This document shows, in pieces, positions 8,118 to 15,386 of a stretch of 32,262 nt of DNA. This stretch comes from a bacterium (GTDB lineage Bacteria > DRYD01): NCBI GenBank assembly GCA_026418475.1, contig JAOABG010000009.1:1-32262 (forward strand), written 5' to 3'. The notes beneath the pieces are model-generated. The model searched no databases. It was given only the letters and a program-made list of their open reading frames with translations, and was not told the origin of the DNA. Both the position numbers and the translations under genes were made by a program. Numbering within the stretch: position 1 is the first letter of the stretch; the number at the start of each line of letters is the position of its first letter.

Positions 8118-8180
8118 TACCCCTTTACCCTATACCCATACCCCTATCTGTTATACCCCTACCACTATATTATTATACCC
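8118..8180 (-). promoter_or_regulatory. Cluster of GGGTA elements, candidate CstR-type operator
   Basis: In 63 bases of an AT-rich spacer there are six TACCC words (plus strand: 8118, 8126, 8133, 8139, 8154, 8176); three extend to TACCCC and partial TACC copies occur nearby. On the transcribed strand they read GGGTA or GGGGTA. CsoR/CstR/FrmR-family operators are typically a C- or G-tract flanked by AT, for example ATACCCC-type sites; the segment 8151-8170 (TATACCCCTACCACTATA core) fits best. The cluster lies between the -10 box and the start of the first operon gene, a good place for repression. Binding is inferred. Confidence 0.6.
8172..8177 (-). promoter_or_regulatory. Probable -10 box of the sulfur operon promoter
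   Basis: The minus strand reads TATAAT here, giving a predicted start near 8165 and a leader of about 75 bases. The hexamer 17 bases upstream reads GAAGGG, a poor -35; TTGTGA is present but 21 bases away. A weak -35 is compatible with a regulated promoter. It overlaps the outermost GGGTA element. Confidence 0.5.
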
Positions 8181-8214
8181 TAAAATTACCTAATCCCTTC
8201 ACAATTTTTGATAT

Positions 8215-8242
8215 AAAAATATTGATTTTTATCAATATTTTT
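8215..8242 (-). terminator. AT-only hairpin, possible terminator of the housekeeping unit
   Basis: Perfect 12-base arms AAAAATATTGAT / ATCAATATTTTT (8215-8226, 8231-8242) around TTTT. It lies about 110 bases after the last gene of the unit ending at 8351 and before the sulfur promoter. The stem is weak (AT only), but its 3' arm ends in T5. It may terminate, or it may be an AT-rich protein-binding site upstream of the sulfur promoter. Confidence 0.4.
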
Positions 8243-8275
8243 GAATAAATATAAAATTTTTGAATAAATATAAAA
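8238..8275. repeat. Perfect 19-bp tandem duplication
   Basis: TTTTTGAATAAATATAAAA occurs twice head to tail (8238-8256, 8257-8275), overlapping the edge of the hairpin. The rest of the 262-base spacer 8089-8350 is AT-rich and without a gene. Confidence 0.92.
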
Positions 8276-8350
8276 ATTATCTAAAAAAAATTATCCACTA
8301 CAATATTTAAATAATAAAAATAAACCCCAAATACAAATGATTACAGGACT

Positions 8351-8629
8351 CTATTTTTTGAGCACAAAATCCACATGTATTTTCTTATTAATTTTTGCAC
8401 CGTAAGCCATAACTATTGCTTTAACCGAAGTTAACAGTACTTTATTTTTCACTATAAAATTGTAATCATTTTTGGCTGTTAAAACTTTTAAATATATATT
8501 TTTTGCATCCTCTTTGTAATTAATAGAAAAATTTGAAAAAACTGTAGAAAGAAGATAATTCAAAATTTCCTTTGAAGTCTCAGCATAATTGGCCACTTTA
8601 TCACCACTGCTCAAATTGTTATCCAACAT
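8351..8629 (-). CDS. Small KhpA-like protein with a degenerate KH motif
   Basis: A 92-residue protein whose C-terminal half matches the shape of KhpA-type KH domains. The stretch KNIYLKVLTAKNDYNFIVKN is followed by KVLLTSVKAIVMAYGAKINK and a final KKIHVDFVL strand, as in the family's IGKqGR-x-AkAiRtvvkAaaak-x-VxVeI. The RNA-binding GxxG loop, however, reads KNKV (61-64). Lys-rich content would still allow RNA contact. I place the start at the ATG 8629, five bases after AAGGTGG; the in-frame GTG at 8638 falls inside that site. It is 23 bases after glyA and the last gene of the housekeeping run. The identification rests on pattern only and could be wrong. Confidence 0.6.
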   Translation of the reverse strand: MLDNNLSSGDKVANYAETSKEILNYLLSTVFSNFSINYKEDAKNIYLKVLTAKNDYNFIVKNKVLLTSVKAIVMAYGAKINKKIHVDFVLKK

Positions 8630-8652
8630 AAAAACCACCTTCCAAACACTTT

Positions 8653-9885
8653 TTAATAATATACAGGAAATGAAGAAGAAATCTCCTTAACTTTCTTAGA
8701 AACATAGTCTCTTTTTGAAACATCTTTAAGAACCATAGAAACAAGCTTTGCCAATTCAACAACATGTTCTTCTTTAAAACCTCTTGTAGTAATAGCAGCC
8801 GTCCCTATCCTTATTCCACTGGTTATCCTGGGAGGCTGGGGATCAAAAGGAATAACATTCTTGTTGACATATATTTCAACATCATGTAAAATTTCCTCTG
8901 CCTCTTTGCCTGTAAGAGCAGTACCCCTTAAATCAACCAAGAACATATGTGAATCAGTTCCTCCAGAAACTATCCTAAATCCTTCCTCCTGTAAAGTCTG
9001 TGCAAAAACCTTAGAATTTTTAATAACCTGTTTCTGATACTCTACAAAATCTTCAGTTTGTGCTAACTTAAAAGCAACAGCTTTAGCAGCTATTACATGC
9101 ATCAACGGTCCACCTTGAACACCCGGAAAAACAGATTTATCTATATCTTTAGCATATTCCTTTTTAGACAAAACTATTCCACCACGAGGACCCCTCAAAG
9201 TCTTATGAGTAGTAGATGTCACAAAATCTGCAAAAGGAATAGGTGAAGGATAAACCTCAGCAGCAATCAGTCCAGCGTAATGAGCCATATCAAACATAAA
9301 CAAAGAACCAGCTTCCTTGGCTATTTCCCCAAATATCTTACTATCTATTACCCTGGGATAGCTGGAAGCTCCAGCAACAATTATCTTTGGCCTGTACCTC
9401 AATGCTAAATCTCTCACTTCATCATAATCTATTAGCTCATTTACACGCGAAACACCGTAGTGAATAACTTTATAAACCTGCCCCGAAAAATTAACTGGGC
9501 TCCCATGAGTTAAATGCCCTCCACAATTTAAACTCATTGTAAGAATAGTATCCCCTGGCTTGAGAAAAGCAAAATATACAGCCATATTAGCCTGAGCACC
9601 AGAATGAGGTTGCACATTCGCATGCTCAGCTTTATATAAACTTTTCAATCTATCTATGGCAATATTCTCAATCTTATCTATATACTGACATCCAGAGTAA
9701 TACCTTTTACCAGGATATCCCTCGGCATATTTATTAGATAAAGATGTACCCATAGCTTCAAGAACAGCCCTATAAGCATAGTTTTCAGAAGCAATCAGGT
9801 TTATACCCTGAGATTGACGCTGAGTTTCCAATTTTATCAACTCAAAAATCTCAGAATCAACTTCCATTAGAGGCTCATTTATCAT
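8653..9885 (-). CDS. glyA: Serine hydroxymethyltransferase
   Basis: Interconverts serine and glycine with tetrahydrofolate, supplying one-carbon units. The 410-residue protein carries all family landmarks: LIASENY (30-36), [16 protein letters not shown] (51-66), [17 protein letters not shown], the [14 protein letters not shown]-aspartate segment, [14 protein letters not shown] with the PLP lysine K228, [18 protein letters not shown] and SGIRIGT. Length is normal. The ATG at 9885 is chosen because AGGT precedes it and the family N-terminus ([13 protein letters not shown]) starts there. The frame is open to a TTG at 9918 that would overlap rph. The start lies one base after the rph stop (TAAGATG), so the two are probably translationally coupled. 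Confidence 0.96.
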   Translation of the reverse strand: MINEPLMEVDSEIFELIKLETQRQSQGINLIASENYAYRAVLEAMGTSLSNKYAEGYPGKRYYSGCQYIDKIENIAIDRLKSLYKAEHANVQPHSGAQANMAVYFAFLKPGDTILTMSLNCGGHLTHGSPVNFSGQVYKVIHYGVSRVNELIDYDEVRDLALRYRPKIIVAGASSYPRVIDSKIFGEIAKEAGSLFMFDMAHYAGLIAAEVYPSPIPFADFVTSTTHKTLRGPRGGIVLSKKEYAKDIDKSVFPGVQGGPLMHVIAAKAVAFKLAQTEDFVEYQKQVIKNSKVFAQTLQEEGFRIVSGGTDSHMFLVDLRGTALTGKEAEEILHDVEIYVNKNVIPFDPQPPRITSGIRIGTAAITTRGFKEEHVVELAKLVSMVLKDVSKRDYVSKKVKEISSSFPVYY

Positions 9886-9886
9886 C

Positions 9887-10618
9887 TTATAAACCTGAGT
9901 ATTTAACAATCTCAACACCCCCCTGTCTTAAAACATTAGCCTGTAAATCAAAAATTTCTGCCGACTTTTGAAAACTTATGTCTATGATTTTATCCAACAT
10001 TTCCTTATTTACAGATTTTTTTTCAGCAGAAAACTGCAACTCAGTTATTGTCCCATCACTGTTAACCACAATATTAAGATCAATATCAGCACTACTATCC
10101 TCAAGATATACAGGATCAAGTAAAATCTGATCATCCTCAATAACAAAACTCATGGCTGCAATAAGATATCTCAGCGGATTCTCATTAATACTGCCATTTT
10201 TTAACAACTTTTGAAAAGCATCGACGAGAGCAATAAAACCAGCATTAATACAAGCAACCCTTGTTCCACCATCCGCCTGTAAAACATCACAATCAACAAT
10301 AACATAATGCTTTGGAAACTTGTAAACATCAAAAGCACTCCTCAAAGCTCTCCCTATAATCCTTTTTATCTCTTGGGATCTTGAATTAACAAGATTATAA
10401 TTCCTCGTTGGAGTAGAAGAAGGAAGCAACCTATACTCGGCAGTTATCCATCCATGACCAAAAGATTTACAAAAATCAGGTAAACTATCAGAAAAACTTA
10501 CACTAACCAAAACCATGGTATTACCCATAACTCCCAAAACCGACGAAATAGGATATCTCAGATAATTCAATCTAAATTCCATTTGCCTAAATTGTAAATT
10601 ATCTCTACCATCTATTCT
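9887..10618 (-). CDS. rph: RNase PH
   Basis: A phosphate-dependent 3'-to-5' exoribonuclease that trims tRNA 3' ends and other RNAs; it works as a ring-shaped hexamer. The 243-residue protein starts [16 protein letters not shown] and shows the family blocks: [57 protein letters not shown] and the catalytic [12 protein letters not shown]. The ATG at 10618 has GGAGG 9 bases upstream and overlaps the previous gene by 14 bases; the frame is open to 10681 but upstream residues do not fit the family. None of the three tRNAs here encodes CCA, so trimming to the discriminator base matters in this cell. Confidence 0.95.
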   Translation of the reverse strand, partial: RIDGRDNLQFRQMEFRLNYLRYPISSVLGVMGNTMVLVSVSFSDSLPDFCKSFGHGWITAEYRLLPSSTPTRNYNLVNSRSQEIKRIIGRALRSAFDVYKFPKHYVIVDCDVLQADGGTRVACINAGFIALVDAFQKLLKNGSINENPLRYLIAAMSFVIEDDQILLDPVYLEDSSADIDLNIVVNSDGTITELQFSAEKKSVNKEMLDKIIDISFQKSAEIFDLQANVLRQGGVEIVKYSGL

Positions 10619-11375
10619 CATTATCTTGCTCCTCCTCATATAGATCATCATCCTGAGTAATGTCCTCAACAAATAAATCATCTTGAATATTATCGTCTAC
10701 AAAATCAACCATATCATCTTCATAATTCCCATAATTTACAACATCATTGTCAACAAATTCCTCAAATTCATAACCTTCTAAATTCGAACTTTCTTCATTT
10801 ACAAATATTTCACTATCATCAAAAGTTTTGAAATCTATGAAAGAAAAATCATCAAAAGAAACATTATAATCCACCAACTCTGATACGTATCCAATATAAG
10901 GAGTTTCCGCTTCCTCTCTAACTATACCAATATTCTTTTTCAAAAGAATGGAATACTCGGACTTACCATATTTATTTTCTTCTGTATATACAATTTTATA
11001 AGTATTTTCCTCAACTATTTTTTTGTTCTGAAACAGTATTTTTGTAGGAATGAACCCAGCTTTACCTTCCCAACTCCACCAATCAATGTTTTCAAAATTA
11101 TAGGGTAAAAATGGAACTAATGGCTCAAATACAACTAAATTATTATCCACTTTTTTAGCATATAAATATATTCCATCATTCTGTATAACGTAAGATTCCT
11201 TCTTTATCTCTTCATCATCAATATAGTAAGAAAAAATATAAATAATTTTCTCACTGAATGGAATCTTTTCATTAATCACAACTCTGGTTAAAACATAATC
11301 ATTACTAAATTTTTCAGATATCTTATAAATCCAAAAATTTTTAATATTTAAAGGAAAATAATTCCAAAAGCCCAT
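10605..11375 (-). CDS. Unknown protein with a very acidic C-terminal tail
   Basis: I do not recognise this 256-residue protein. The first about 175 residues look like a beta-rich domain opening YFPLNIKNFWIYK, a pattern common in proteins of the 'fPl-vGn-WtY' kind, with IQNDGIYLYAKK and WWSWEGKAGF. No signal peptide is visible. Residues about 176-254 form a low-complexity tail rich in Asp and Glu with repeated D-D-x-x-(F/V) steps (for example DDMVDFVDDNIQDDLFVED). Such tails often bind basic partners or act as nucleic-acid mimics. Its ATG shares one base with the clpC stop (TAATG), so it is translated together with ClpC. It overlaps rph by 14 bases. Confidence 0.8.
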   Translation of the reverse strand: MGFWNYFPLNIKNFWIYKISEKFSNDYVLTRVVINEKIPFSEKIIYIFSYYIDDEEIKKESYVIQNDGIYLYAKKVDNNLVVFEPLVPFLPYNFENIDWWSWEGKAGFIPTKILFQNKKIVEENTYKIVYTEENKYGKSEYSILLKKNIGIVREEAETPYIGYVSELVDYNVSFDDFSFIDFKTFDDSEIFVNEESSNLEGYEFEEFVDNDVVNYGNYEDDMVDFVDDNIQDDLFVEDITQDDDLYEEEQDNENRW

Positions 11376-13858
11376 TATTCATTATTAAGTTCTACAACTT
11401 TGAGTTTAACGTGTTCACCCTTTGAAACTGAATACTTTATCTCCCCATTCTCAACAAAAGCACGTATTACAGCATTTTCAAAAACATTATTCTTTAACAT
11501 TTCCTCAGCTAAACTCTCTTCTAATAAAGAAGTTATACTCCTTCTTAATGGTCTGGCACCAAAACTCGGATTATAACCATGTTTAACTATCATCTCTTTA
11601 ACCTTATCATCTACTTCCAATTTAATATTTCTTGAATCTATTTCCTTATATAAAGGTTTAAGGAGTATATCTACTATTCCCTTAAGTTCATTAATACCAA
11701 GTGGCCTAAAAACAAGAATTTCATCTATTCTATTAATCAACTCAGGTCTGAAAAGTTTTTTAACCTCTTCCATAACTTTTGTTTTCATTCTACTATAAAC
11801 TTTATCAGGATCATCTTCCTTTTTCTCAGCTCTCAATCCCAATTCCCTTGTTGTAACAGTTTCATGTGTTCCCACATTAGAAGTCATAATAATTATTGTA
11901 TTTTTAAAGTCCACAGTCCTACCTTGACTATCAGTTAATCTTCCATCCTCAAATATCTGAAGCAATATATTGAAAACATCAGGATGTGCTTTCTCTATCT
12001 CATCAAAAAGAACAACTGAGAAAGGTCTTCTCCTCACTCTTTCTGTCAATTGCCCCCCTTCCTCATAACCAACATAACCTGGGGGAGCACCTATAAGCCT
12101 CGTAACAGAAAATTTCTCCATATACTCAGACATATCAATTCTAATCAGAGCATCCTCGGTACCAAAGAGAAACTCTGCAAGAGCTTTTGCAGTCTCTGTC
12201 TTACCAACCCCCGTTGGACCCAGAAACATAAAAACTCCAACAGGTCTTTTAGGATCCTTCAAGCCAGCTCTTGCTCTCCTAACAGCTTTTGAGATCTTTG
12301 TTATAACCTCATCTTGACCAACAATCCTCTCCTTTATATAGTTTTCCATATTAATCAATTTTTCAGTTTCACTTTGGGTAAGCCTGGTTACCGGTATTCC
12401 TGTCCAAGAAGATACAATATCAGCGATGTCTTCCTCCTTTACAATATTCTCTTCATTATCAGGATTTGCTATCTTCATCCTCCATTGTAACTCTAACTCT
12501 TCCTTTTTCAATTTCAACTGTTCTTCCTCTTTTTTCAATCTCTTTGCCTGTTCAAAATCCTCAGAATGAGAATAATACTCTTTTTCACGCTGTATCTCTT
12601 TTAGCCTATTTTCTATATTCATTAACTCTGGAGGATACTGATAAAGTTTTAATCTCAATTTTGCAGCAGCTTCATCTATCAAATCTATGGCCTTATCAGG
12701 AAGATACCTATCAGAAATATACCTATAAGAAAGTTTAACAGCAGCATTTATGGCTTCATCAGATATCTTAACCTTATGGTGTGCTTCATATCTATCCCTT
12801 AAGCCCTTCAATATAGTTATAGCTTCATCTATAGAAGGCTCATCTACCATAACAGATTGAAATCTTCTTTCTAAAGCGGCATCTTTTTCTATATGTTTTC
12901 TATATTCTTGAATTGTTGTTGCACCTATGGTTTGGATCTCACCCCTTGCCAGAGCTGGCTTGAGAATGTTAGAGGCATCTATGGCACCCTCAGCAGCACC
13001 AGCCCCAATAATAGTATGCAACTCATCTATAAATAATATAATGCTTCCCGAGGCTTCTCTTATCTCTTCCATAACTCTTTTCATTCTTTCTTCAAATTCA
13101 CCCCTGTACTTAGTCCCTGCCACCAAACCAGCCAAATCCATGGCTATAACTCTCTTACCTCTAAGTAAATCAGGAACTTCATTCTTCACTATCTTTTGGG
13201 CAAGACCTTCCACAATAGCAGTCTTACCAACACCTGGCTCACCTATTAAAACAGGATTATTTTTTGTTCTTCTCGAAAGAATTTGTATCACTCGCTGTAT
13301 TTCTTTAACCCTACCAATAACCGGATCTAGCTTACCCTCTCTGGCTAACTTAGTTAGATCTCTACCATACATATCAAGAGTTGGTGTCTTTATCTCGTGT
13401 TCTCTGTGTTTCCTAACAAAATCAAACCCCATTATCCTTATAAGCTCATCTTTGAGTGAGTTTATATTCACATTAATTTTCTGAAGTATTCTATATCCAA
13501 CACCCCCAGTTTCAGATAGTATACCGAGAAGTATATGTTCAGGACCTATGTAATTGTGATTCATAGTCCTGGCTTCATCAAAAGCATTTTCTATTGCTTT
13601 CTTGGCTCTAGGGGAAAATTCCAAATCCATCTTTGAGGACAAACTCTGTGATCTACCCAAAAAATTCTCTATCTCTTTTTTCAATTTTTGATAAGTGATA
13701 TCATATTTAGTCAATATCTTTGCTGCAATACTCTCAGCCTCTATAACTATACCCAGTAATAAATGTTCAGTCCCAACATGGGAAGATCCCAGGTTCTTAG
13801 CCTCTTCTTGAGCATAAATTATCACCTTTTTAGCCCTCTCAGTAAAAGTTTCCCACAT
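11375..13858 (-). CDS. clpC: ClpC-type ATP-dependent protease/unfoldase ATPase
   Basis: An 827-residue Hsp100 ATPase that unfolds proteins and feeds them to ClpP or refolds them. In order: a double Clp-N repeat (about 1-145: SSHVGTEHLLLGI, HNYIGPEHILLGIL), AAA1 with GEPGVGKT and FIDELHTIIGAG, a middle region with a UVR motif (HSEDFEQAKRLKKEEEQLKL), AAA2 with GPTGVGKTE and LFDEIEKAHPDVFN, and a ClpB-type D2-small domain (YNPSFGARPLRRSI). The UVR motif marks it as ClpC, not ClpB. The ATG at 13858 is five bases after AAGGTGG; a GTG at 13867 is in frame but sits in that site. No ctsR, mcsA or mcsB accompanies it. It follows nusA after a short duplicated spacer. Confidence 0.96.
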   Translation of the reverse strand: MWETFTERAKKVIIYAQEEAKNLGSSHVGTEHLLLGIVIEAESIAAKILTKYDITYQKLKKEIENFLGRSQSLSSKMDLEFSPRAKKAIENAFDEARTMNHNYIGPEHILLGILSETGGVGYRILQKINVNINSLKDELIRIMGFDFVRKHREHEIKTPTLDMYGRDLTKLAREGKLDPVIGRVKEIQRVIQILSRRTKNNPVLIGEPGVGKTAIVEGLAQKIVKNEVPDLLRGKRVIAMDLAGLVAGTKYRGEFEERMKRVMEEIREASGSIILFIDELHTIIGAGAAEGAIDASNILKPALARGEIQTIGATTIQEYRKHIEKDAALERRFQSVMVDEPSIDEAITILKGLRDRYEAHHKVKISDEAINAAVKLSYRYISDRYLPDKAIDLIDEAAAKLRLKLYQYPPELMNIENRLKEIQREKEYYSHSEDFEQAKRLKKEEEQLKLKKEELELQWRMKIANPDNEENIVKEEDIADIVSSWTGIPVTRLTQSETEKLINMENYIKERIVGQDEVITKISKAVRRARAGLKDPKRPVGVFMFLGPTGVGKTETAKALAEFLFGTEDALIRIDMSEYMEKFSVTRLIGAPPGYVGYEEGGQLTERVRRRPFSVVLFDEIEKAHPDVFNILLQIFEDGRLTDSQGRTVDFKNTIIIMTSNVGTHETVTTRELGLRAEKKEDDPDKVYSRMKTKVMEEVKKLFRPELINRIDEILVFRPLGINELKGIVDILLKPLYKEIDSRNIKLEVDDKVKEMIVKHGYNPSFGARPLRRSITSLLEESLAEEMLKNNVFENAVIRAFVENGEIKYSVSKGEHVKLKVVELNNE

Positions 13859-13875
13859 ATGTTCCACCTTCCTTA

Positions 13876-13908
13876 TTTCATTTCCTGAAATGTTTCATTT
13901 CCTGAAAT
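13876..13908. repeat. 16-bp direct repeat (period 17) across the nusA stop codon
   Basis: TTTCATTTCCTGAAAT occurs at 13876-13891 and 13893-13908. One copy encodes the last codons and TGA stop of nusA; the other forms the nusA-clpC spacer just before the clpC ribosome binding site. Confidence 0.9.
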
Positions 13909-15049
13909 TTGAAGGAATATTTTTTATATCTATTTCCTCTATATTGTAATCTTCGGAAACAGATACAGCTTCAAATATGGTCTCTTCTTTCTCCTCAGTT
14001 TTCCTCCTAACAGCAGTTTCACTTTTTATATCTATCTTCCATTTGGTTATAGTTGCGGTAAGCTTAGCATTATATCCTTCCCTACCAATAGCTATAGACA
14101 ACTGTTCATCTGGAACAACAATCTTAGCTATTCGATTATTATGGTCCAAATCCATTGACAATATTTTAACATTTCCCAATGCCCTGGTAATGAACACTTT
14201 AGGATCATCAGAAAATAGGATGACATCCACTCTTTCACCATTGAGTTCATTAACAACATTTTGTATTCTGAAATTTTTGGGTCCCAAAAGAGTAGATATG
14301 GGATCCAAATAAGGAAGCTTGCTTCTGACAGCAACTTTTGTTCTGTAACCAGCTTGTCTGACCAAATCTATTATTTCAATATTTCCATCTTTTATCTCAT
14401 TATATTCTTTTTCCAGGATTTTTCTGACAAATAGAGGGCTTTTCCTATTAAGTATAGCCACAATGTTAGTTTTTGATGGATCTTCTTTTATGCCCATAAC
14501 AAGAAAGAACATTCTTTTATTAACATAATACGGTTCATTTCTAACTTGGTAATTAACAGGTAAAACACCAACGGCTTTTTCAAATTCAACCCATACATTA
14601 CCCTTTTCATCTCTTTTCCTAATTGTTCCGACATGAACATCTTTGAGATTCTTGTTTATTTCTTCATAAGCAGCTTGATATTCCAATTCTTTTATTTTTT
14701 GTGCAAGTAACTGCTTAGCAACTATTGCTTCTGAACGAGAAAAATCCTTGTCATTGGCTTCAACAAATATTTTATCCCCTTCCTTTATATTTTTATCATA
14801 CTTTTTATGAACCTCTCTAATAGTTATCTGAAGAGGATTTCCATCGGTCAAGGTTTTAACAACTTCCTTTTCAATTAGAATTTTCAAATCATCTTTTACT
14901 ACCTCTATTTTTACATTTGGGGTAAGTTTATATTTTTTTCTGAATGATTTTGAAATTGAATCAGCAAGAATATCTATCAACTTCTCAAGAGGAATACCCT
15001 TCTCATAAGACAGCTGTCTTATAGCACTGAGTAAAGCCCTTGTTTGCAT
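13895..15049 (-). CDS. nusA: Transcription termination/antitermination factor NusA
   Basis: Binds RNA polymerase and nascent RNA and controls pausing, termination and antitermination. The 384-residue protein has an N-terminal polymerase-binding domain (1-about 125, MQTRALLSAIRQLSYEKGIP), an S1 domain (about 130-200, DVHVGTIRKRDEKGNVWVEF), KH1 (about 225-275, VRKILEKEYNEIKDG), and KH2 (about 300-345, with DEQLSIAIGREGYNAKLTATITKW). It lacks the acidic repeats of the E. coli protein, as is usual outside proteobacteria. The last 35 residues are acidic and specific. The ATG at 15049 follows AAGGGGG by 7 bases. It follows rimP, the standard order. Confidence 0.96.
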   Translation of the reverse strand: MQTRALLSAIRQLSYEKGIPLEKLIDILADSISKSFRKKYKLTPNVKIEVVKDDLKILIEKEVVKTLTDGNPLQITIREVHKKYDKNIKEGDKIFVEANDKDFSRSEAIVAKQLLAQKIKELEYQAAYEEINKNLKDVHVGTIRKRDEKGNVWVEFEKAVGVLPVNYQVRNEPYYVNKRMFFLVMGIKEDPSKTNIVAILNRKSPLFVRKILEKEYNEIKDGNIEIIDLVRQAGYRTKVAVRSKLPYLDPISTLLGPKNFRIQNVVNELNGERVDVILFSDDPKVFITRALGNVKILSMDLDHNNRIAKIVVPDEQLSIAIGREGYNAKLTATITKWKIDIKSETAVRRKTEEKEETIFEAVSVSEDYNIEEIDIKNIPSNFRK

Positions 15050-15061
15050 TACTATTCCCCC

Positions 15062-15322
15062 TTATTTTATTCCTTTGGATTGAACCTCTAAAAAATATTT
15101 GTCTTCTATGATATCCAATTCATCAAGATAAGAACCTATTCTCTTACTGTATATTTCACAATCTTTTATAGAAGTTCCACCATCTCTGGATATTGTAAAC
15201 CTTAAAACCCACCCCTTTTTATCTCTAAACATTCTTATGTCATGCAGATTTAATTCCAAATCTTTGGCTATTTCTTCAGCTTTTCCTCTAATTTTTTCTA
15301 TAATTTCCTGAGTTTCTCTCAT
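15062..15322 (-). CDS. rimP: Short RimP-like ribosome maturation factor (N-terminal domain only)
   Basis: RimP helps assemble the 30S subunit. This 86-residue version covers only the N-terminal domain (EIIEKIRGKAEEIAKDLELN, KKGWVLRFTISRDGGTSIKDCEIYSKRIGSYLD, KYFLEVQSKGI). It stops where the family normally reads EVSSPGldRpL and continues into an SH3-like domain; the usual length is about 150. Only 12 bases separate the stop from nusA, so no remnant of the second domain is left nearby. The start at 15322 follows AAGGGG by 6 bases. The N-terminal sequence is intact and the gene keeps its place before nusA. Whether it still works is unknown. Confidence 0.87.
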   Translation of the reverse strand: MRETQEIIEKIRGKAEEIAKDLELNLHDIRMFRDKKGWVLRFTISRDGGTSIKDCEIYSKRIGSYLDELDIIEDKYFLEVQSKGIK

Positions 15323-15386
15323 AAATTTCCCCTTAATTATTTTATTCTATATTTCAAAAATATAAACCTTTAAACTAAAAAACGTT

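Noticed and set aside
8118-8190. CRISPR or telomere-like repeat array
   Set aside because: The TACCC words are short, irregularly spaced and have no spacer-repeat structure; promoter position explains them better.
8653-9918. glyA starting at the TTG at 9918
   Set aside because: It overlaps the rph coding end; the ATG at 9885 has AGGT upstream and matches the family N-terminus.
12927-13484. 185-codon plus-strand frame opposite clpC
   Set aside because: It is the antisense shadow of the conserved ClpC AAA1 region, with no ribosome binding site and a biased composition.
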